Positions 59,242 to 64,000 of a stretch of 64,000 bases of DNA are shown in pieces; within the stretch, counting starts at the first letter, position 1; each line of letters starts with the position of its first letter. Under the pieces are notes generated by a model. It searched no databases. It saw only the letters and a program-made list of their open reading frames with translations, and was not told the origin of the DNA. This DNA is from Protopterus annectens (lineage: Eukaryota > Chordata > Ceratodontiformes > Protopteridae), in assembly GCF_019279795.1 (NCBI RefSeq), contig NC_056745.1, positions 1,494,806,490 to 1,494,870,489 on the forward strand. Direction: 5' to 3'. The translations under genes were made by a program, and so were the position numbers.

Positions 59242-60134
59242 ATGGGTAGATGTGTGGATAAGGTATTCTGCCATAAAACAGCTTGTTGTCTATCAGACAG
59301 GTAAGATTGGAACCATTTCATAGAGCTACTATTCAGTGACAGTTCCTTCAGGGTACGGAGAAGCAGTTGGTGACTGACAATATCAAAGGCCTTAAAGAGA
59401 TCTAGGAAGAGAGCTGAGGTAGGTTTGTTATTGTTAAAATTGGTGTTGATAGAGTTAGAGAAGGATAGGAGGGCTGATGTGGTGCTGTGGTGTGGTCTGA
59501 AGCCATGCTGAGAGTTGGCCAGTAGTTTATTTTGGGTGAGATGGGGCATTAATTGGCTGTGGATGCACTTTTCCATAATTTTGGCCAATGGTGATAGTAT
59601 GGCTGTTGGTCGGAAGTTTGAGAGGTCTAAAGAATGCCCTCCTTTATGAAGGGGAATGACATGGGAAACCTTCCAGATAGAGAGGATAGTGGCTTCAGTC
59701 AAGTTGCGGTTTATTATGATTGAGACAGGGTATGCAATGGCATCTGCCCCTTTTTGTAAATATTCTGGTGGGAGGAGATCAGCTGCCAGGGTAGTGGGCT
59801 TTAGTTTGTTAATTAGAGATCAGATGGTGGATGTAGATACAGGTTGGAAGGCGAAAGGGAGTGGGGTAGTGGTTGCGGAGGAGTTTTGAAAGGAGCTGGT
59901 GGGGAGTAGTTGGCTAGCTAGTGACTGGATGGTTTTGGTAAAAAAATTGTTAATGATGTTAGCAGTTTCCTCTGGAGTTTTAAGGTTGCAATTTGAGGGG
60001 GGTGGGGGGTGAAGGTTTGGCCAGGGTGGAGCAGTTTGTTTATGCCCCCCCCAAATTCTTGAGGTTTGTTCTGGTGTTTTTGCTGAAGGTGTTGATAGAA
60101 GTTTTTTTTCTAACTGTGGCTTTCTTGGTATCAT
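59242..60134 (-). pseudogene. LINE alpha RT, first half
   Basis: Frame 60134-59820 is the linker between APE and RT (ETANIINNFFTKTI). After a gap of broken frame, 59702-59242 carries SIWKVSHVIPLHKGGHSLDL, LSPLAKIMEKCIHSQ, NSQHGFRPHHSTTSALLSF and ALFLDLFKAFDIVSHQLLL, ending in STHLPI at the beta insertion. The ILFIYLFYIC that follows in the open frame is the beta tail read backwards. Confidence 0.88.
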
Positions 60135-61230
60135 TCCTTAGTTGTCGGAATTTAATATGGTCATCTGGGTCTTTGGAGGTGCGCCATTTGTCCCATACTT
60201 TATTTCTTGCTATGATTTTGGTTTTGGTTACTTTAGAGAGCCAGGGGGTGGTCTTAGTTTTGGCTCTGAGGGTGCAGATAGGAGTGTGGGAATCTAGAAT
60301 GGAGAGGAATTTAGAATTAAAGTAGGCTACAGCATCATCTAGTGGATGTTCTTTAAGTATAGCTGAATTGCATGCTCTGAGTTCATTCTGAAAGTCAGTG
60401 GAGTTAAAGTTCTTGTTGTTTCTGATAGATTTATATAGAACTTGCTGGAGGTTATCTACTTTGTGCTTAATGATGAAAGTGAGTAGGTGGTCGCTTATAT
60501 CATCTGTTAGGGTACCCATGTTATACAGGTCTGGGTGATTGCTGATAAGAATCCAGTCCAGGATACTGAGTTTGTAGTTGGATTTATTTATTCTGGTGGG
60601 AGAGGATATAAGTTGGGTATAACCATGAAGGTTTATATGGGTGGTGGGAGATTCAGAGGAACAATTGTTCCGGTCAATATTAATGTCTCCTAACACCATA
60701 GTTTCATGGGGATATATGTTGGAAAGCCATTGGAGGAAGCCTTCTAGGGTATTTGCATTGTTACCTGGGGGGATATAAATGCAGACAATGAATATAGATT
60801 TACTTTTGTTAAGCAGTAATTTGCTAACTAGGGCTAGTTTGACATCTATTGTGTTTTTAAACAGAATTGCTACTCCTCCACCTTTCCTGGTGTTACGGTC
60901 TAGTCTAAGTATGTTGTACCCTGGTGGAATAACCTCATCATTTTTAGTTCCTGGTTTTAGCCAGGTTTCTGTAAGACATAGCACATCAGGTGAGTAGGTA
61001 GATAGAAGGGCATGAAGATTATGGACCTTGTTGTTAATACTCCTGATGTTTAGGTGACAGGTCAGGAGAGAGTTAGGAGACCTTGAATTTGACCATATGT
61101 TGAAGGTGGTAGTGGGCTGGGAGCTTGTGGGAAGGGTGGGTCCAGGGTTAGGGTGGATGTCCCCATCTCTCATCAGAGTAAATTGTACAGTGATTATTAG
61201 TTTCAGCACTTTACTTATTAGATGGACCAT
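60040..61230 (-). CDS. LINE alpha APE endonuclease ORF
   Basis: Open frame of 396 residues from ATG 61230. Residues about 22-31 are DGDIHPNPGP, a 2A-like motif. The APE domain follows: CHLNIRSINNKVHN (Asn), VLCLTETWLKPG (Glu), RNTRKGGGVAILFKN, FIVCIYIPPGNNANT, MVLGDINIDRN (the usual GDFN reads GDIN), LDWILISNHPDL and DISDHLLTFIIKHK (Asp-His). The frame ends in the linker before the RT, near 60040. It is the best preserved coding part of alpha. The upstream 5' UTR extends to about 61660, where CACTTCACTCGGGCTCGC lies near the presumed 5' end. Confidence 0.87.
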   Translation of the reverse strand: MVHLISKVLKLIITVQFTLMRDGDIHPNPGPTLPTSSQPTTTFNIWSNSRSPNSLLTCHLNIRSINNKVHNLHALLSTYSPDVLCLTETWLKPGTKNDEVIPPGYNILRLDRNTRKGGGVAILFKNTIDVKLALVSKLLLNKSKSIFIVCIYIPPGNNANTLEGFLQWLSNIYPHETMVLGDINIDRNNCSSESPTTHINLHGYTQLISSPTRINKSNYKLSILDWILISNHPDLYNMGTLTDDISDHLLTFIIKHKVDNLQQVLYKSIRNNKNFNSTDFQNELRACNSAILKEHPLDDAVAYFNSKFLSILDSHTPICTLRAKTKTTPWLSKVTKTKIIARNKVWDKWRTSKDPDDHIKFRQLRNDTKKATVRKKTSINTFSKNTRTNLKNLGGA

Positions 61231-61839
61231 GGTCTACTTAGTTGGTGGTTGTTAAAAGTGGTGAGGATAGGTTTGTAGTGAGCTAGGTGTTGGTCTGATT
61301 CACTCAAGGTTGGAGCAGAGATGGTATGAGATATGGGGAGGTGAAAGCCAAGATAGGGCTGTTTTTTATAGATGGTAAGGAGATATAGCCCAGGCAATAT
61401 AACTGAGAGGAACATAATAGGTCTCATTTTGATAATAGTGGTACTTGGTAAGGAATGCGGGTGGAGAATTAAGAGGGTTGTTGGCAGGATGGGGTGGTGT
61501 ATGGGGGATGGAGTATGGAGGTGTAGGTTATCTGTGATAGGTTGCAGGAGAGGGAGAGTGGTTAATTGGGCAGAAATGTAGCACTAGTGGGGGCGGATGG
61601 GATTTATGGGCAGGGTGGGGCATGGAGCGAGCCCGAGTGAAGTGAGGGCAAGCGGAGCAGGGCTATACCAAGCTACAAGGATTTTCAGGTCTGTGAATAT
61701 GCAGGCTTAAAGAATGCAACTTTACAGTGATTTTACCCAGTTATTTTGAAAGTAATGAAGCAACCAGGAACACACCAAGGAAGAAACAATGAAAAAGGAT
61801 CCACCAAAGAACAATTTATTGCAGAAATTTTTTTCTCTC

Positions 61840-61875
61840 TCTCTGACGTCTCGGCCTAAGCCTTCAAGGAGTACA
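61840..61875 (-). ncRNA. Degenerate hammerhead-ribozyme-like motif (candidate)
   Basis: On the minus strand CTTGAAGGCTTAGGCCGAGA followed by CGTC resembles the minimal hammerhead layout reported for PLEs: a CUGAUGA box, a short stem II, then GAAAC and GUC. Here both conserved boxes carry substitutions (CUUGAAG; GAGAC), so this copy is probably not active. Confidence 0.4.
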
Positions 61876-61966
61876 AATGACTAAAATTCTATTCACATAT
61901 ATATACACACCACAATAATTCATTGATTGAAACAATTATACAATTAATAGTAAAAGACACCATAAT

Positions 61967-62470
61967 TCAATTTATAAGCATTCTCCAATTAAAATCTTCA
62001 TTAAGACCTTCAGGAAATAAAGTTTTAAACTTTAAAATAAAAACAGCTTCTTTTTGTTGCAACAAACGTTTTATATTTGAACAATTATACTTATAATCTG
62101 GTATTTGTTCTAAAATAGTTGCATGTAAACAATTAAAATTACTATTGTGACACTGTAGAAAATGCATTGCTACAGGACTTTCTTCTTTTTTGTTAGCAAT
62201 ATCCCTGACATGTTCCAAGAGCCTTATTTTAAAGGCTCTCTTGGTCTCTCCGATGTAAAACTTCTTACAAGGACAACTTAGGGCATAAATAACCCTTTCT
62301 GTACAACAATTGAAAGAATTTTTAACTTGAAAAGCAATACTGTTGATATATTCAAAAGAGGGAACAACGAACTTACAGGCTTTACATTTACCACACCTAT
62401 GTGTGCCCCTAGTTATAAGATGATGATGTACAGCATCACTTGGAAAATTAAATTTACTTTTTACTAACAT
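61967..62470 (-). CDS. PLE-2 GIY-YIG endonuclease
   Basis: This 167-residue frame has MLVKSKFNFPSDAVHHHL, a zinc-binding-like CGKCKACKFV, ALSCPCKKFYIGETKRAFK (the GIY-YIG core with YIGETK), IRLLEHVRDI, AMHFLQCHNSNF and ATILEQIPDYK. In the family this is the C-terminal domain of a single RT-EN protein that nicks DNA at the target. It overlaps the RT stop by four bases (ATGTTAG-type overlap) in the -1 frame. An indel just upstream (about 62470-62490) is the simplest cause; the sequence there is not a slippery heptamer. Confidence 0.9.
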   Translation of the reverse strand: MLVKSKFNFPSDAVHHHLITRGTHRCGKCKACKFVVPSFEYINSIAFQVKNSFNCCTERVIYALSCPCKKFYIGETKRAFKIRLLEHVRDIANKKEESPVAMHFLQCHNSNFNCLHATILEQIPDYKYNCSNIKRLLQQKEAVFILKFKTLFPEGLNEDFNWRMLIN

Positions 62471-63990
62471 GTCTTTGATGCTTCTACCCTACAATATGAA
62501 AATTTTAGATCAGCATTTAACCAGGTTTTAACATTATTCAAAGAGCATAAATAATTCCAAAATTGAAGGACTATTTTAATAAATTCACCAGTAAAACAGC
62601 TGTACTTAGTAACAAAGTACATGGTTTCTTTATCATCTGAACTAATATTCAAAGTCATTACATCGTCCTGCTTCCTATATGTTTTATTGTATTTATATTG
62701 TCCATCAATATTTCTACAAAATTTTTCATAGCTCTCCTTTAATGTAGCCTCATAATATCCCCTTTGTAAAAATGAATTATATAACAAATTTAATTCTCTA
62801 TAGAATATATTTTGATTGTTACATAATCTATTAATACACAACATTTCACTATATGGTAGAGAATTAATGGTATGTGGTGGGTGACCACTAGCACTATGTA
62901 CATATTGCGTTGTACCTGTAAATTTTCTATTTACTGAGGTGATTAACTCATGACCATTCAAAATTTCCAGTTTAACATCAAGAAAGGGAACACAAGTATC
63001 TATCTTTAATCCCTCAAATTTTAAGGAAAATCTGTTAGAATTTAAATCAACAAAAAATTGATGGGCCAAAGACTGTTCACCTTCCACTAAAAAAATTAAA
63101 TCATCCACATATCGATAATACTTAATGACATGTTTATGATAAAATTCATGTCTATATATATATTCAAGTTCAAACAGACCCATGGCTAAGTTTGCATACA
63201 TGGGGGCGAAGGCAGCCCCCATGGCAGTGCCCTGTTTCTGACGATATAGCTTATTGTGAAATTCAAAAAAATTATTGGTTAAAGAAAATTGAGTTAACTC
63301 CACAATATATTCTGTAACAGGAGAGTTACCTAAAAAGAACCTGATAGCCTCTATGCCAAAACTGTGGCTGATGCTTGTGTACAGGCTCTTAACATCAATG
63401 GTAACCCAAAACATGTTGTTATTCCATTTAACATTTCTGATTTTATCAAGAAAATCAAATACATCAATCAAAAAAGAGGGTAATACTTTGACATAGGATG
63501 AAAAATAGTGATGTAAAAAAATACCCAAATTACGTAAAAAATATTTGCGACCCGAAACAATGGGTCTGCCAGATGGTTTCAATAAATTTTTATGTATTTT
63601 GGGTAAACAATAAAAATAAGCCATGTCACAATCATCAACTTGAAATTTATTTTTAACATCACTAGTCACGAAGTAACCTAGTCTCAAACCTTTAGATATA
63701 AGATTTTTATATTCCATAATAGCAGAATTGTAACTTTCAATGTCTACCCTTTCATAGGTATTGATGTCATTAAGATGTTCCATGCACATGTGAAAATAAT
63801 CATTAGGATCAAGAACTACCAATTTGTTGCCTTTGTCGGCAGGTTTAAAAATTATGTCATCCCTCTTGCTTAACAAAAGCAAGGTTTGCCATTCCTTAAA
63901 AGTCATATTATATCTAATATTACTTTTATTGCGCATAAATGAATTATACATGGTTTCAATAGTATGGTTAACCATTTTCACAAAATTCAA
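62464..63990 (-). CDS. PLE-2 reverse transcriptase (N-terminus may extend beyond window)
   Basis: An intact 508-residue frame. Motifs in order: FKPADKGNKLVVLDPNDY (the PLE DKG block), YFYCLPKIHKNLLKPSGRP, WVTIDVKSLYTSISH (first catalytic Asp), LYRQKQGTAMGAAFAPMYAN (motif 4), KYYRYVDDLIFLVEGEQ (YVDD), FLDVKLEILNG and SVNRKFTGTTQYVHSASGHP. This is a standard Penelope-like RT, related to telomerase reverse transcriptase. The ATG at 63990 may be internal, since PLE proteins usually have a longer leader. Confidence 0.92.
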   Translation of the reverse strand: MNFVKMVNHTIETMYNSFMRNKSNIRYNMTFKEWQTLLLLSKRDDIIFKPADKGNKLVVLDPNDYFHMCMEHLNDINTYERVDIESYNSAIMEYKNLISKGLRLGYFVTSDVKNKFQVDDCDMAYFYCLPKIHKNLLKPSGRPIVSGRKYFLRNLGIFLHHYFSSYVKVLPSFLIDVFDFLDKIRNVKWNNNMFWVTIDVKSLYTSISHSFGIEAIRFFLGNSPVTEYIVELTQFSLTNNFFEFHNKLYRQKQGTAMGAAFAPMYANLAMGLFELEYIYRHEFYHKHVIKYYRYVDDLIFLVEGEQSLAHQFFVDLNSNRFSLKFEGLKIDTCVPFLDVKLEILNGHELITSVNRKFTGTTQYVHSASGHPPHTINSLPYSEMLCINRLCNNQNIFYRELNLLYNSFLQRGYYEATLKESYEKFCRNIDGQYKYNKTYRKQDDVMTLNISSDDKETMYFVTKYSCFTGEFIKIVLQFWNYLCSLNNVKTWLNADLKFSYCRVEASKTC

Positions 63991-64000
63991 AACTTCACTG

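Larger units (their letters stand above)
35022..61660 (-). mobile_element. L2-like LINE 'alpha', split and satellite-expanded
   Basis: A minus-strand LINE in two parts: 61660-59242 (5' UTR, APE, start of RT) and 45900-35022 (rest of RT, 3' UTR, AAATA-type tail). Joining 59242 to 45900 restores the frame exactly as H-L-P-I-T-L-G-V in the RT. The 3' terminus (35022-35130, with CCTCCACTGAAAATGGACAT on the minus strand) matches the end of L2 beta (59160-59241). A 9.8-kb 70-bp array interrupts the 3' UTR. Placement in the L2/CR1 group rests on RT and APE motifs; the exact clade is uncertain. Confidence 0.88.
61690..64000 (-). mobile_element. PLE-2, Penelope-like retrotransposon (runs off window)
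   Basis: A minus-strand PLE different from PLE-1: RT ORF (beyond 64000 to 62464), GIY-YIG ORF (62470-61967) and a 3' UTR to about 61700 containing a hammerhead-like motif. The 5' end is outside the window. One frameshift separates RT from endonuclease; otherwise it is well preserved. Confidence 0.9.

Noticed and set aside
58376..61660. Twin-priming (5' inversion) of a single L2 insertion
   Set aside because: The inverted segment lies beyond the tail of the plus-strand copy, and its missing half is found at 45900 with an exact in-frame join, so two nested elements explain it better.

Overview
The window looks like intergenic DNA from a large, repeat-rich vertebrate genome. No host protein-coding gene, rRNA or canonical tRNA could be supported. 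Nearly everything recognisable is transposable elements (TEs) in nested layers: CR1, L2-like and L1 LINEs, two Penelope-like elements (PLEs) with GIY-YIG endonucleases, three related solo LTRs, two tRNA-derived SINEs (one with a MIR/CORE-like core), foldback elements, minisatellites and long AT/AC/GT microsatellites. The mixture of CR1, L2, L1, PLE and CORE-SINE with TTAGGG-type motifs suggests a vertebrate with a giant genome. A lungfish is my first guess and an amphibian or other early-branching vertebrate the alternative; this is inference only.

Layout. 1-3270: a diverged solo LTR, then two foldback elements set in AT microsatellites, one with a telomere-like core. 3270-5380: no gene, one 27-bp minisatellite. 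5380-10490: a PLE with direct terminal repeats and an inverted, truncated copy at its head. 10490-13300: SINE and minisatellites. 13300-23150: a CR1 split by an 8.4-kb L1 with a 17-bp target duplication; the L1 itself carries a solo LTR, a foldback element and a CR1 fragment. 23180-23820: a cluster of consecutive hairpins. 24250-26460: a CORE-SINE and a second solo LTR. 26790-29600: a CR1 whose reverse transcriptase (RT) region contains a 20-unit minisatellite. 29600-34140: nothing recognised. 34140-34590: CR1 3' end.

35020-61660 is a Russian-doll structure. A minus-strand L2-like LINE (alpha) has a 9.8-kb array of about 140 copies of a 70-bp repeat in its 3' UTR. Its RT gene is split by a plus-strand L2-like LINE (beta). 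Beta is split in turn by a block holding two head-to-tail minus-strand CR1s (A and B). Joining the outer flanks restores the reading frame at both levels. 61690-64000: a second PLE, minus strand, running off the window end.

The elements act as retrotransposons: ORF1 binds RNA, an APE or GIY-YIG nuclease nicks the target and RT copies the element. Most copies are broken by frameshifts. The best preserved are CR1-A ORF1, the alpha endonuclease ORF and the PLE-2 RT ORF. The most interesting signals are a U UUU UUA slippery heptamer at the CR1 ORF1/ORF2 overlap with ORF2 in the -1 frame, the satellite inside a LINE 3' UTR, monomeric LINE 5' UTRs, the 23.2-23.8 kb hairpin cluster, and a foldback family with a shared core.
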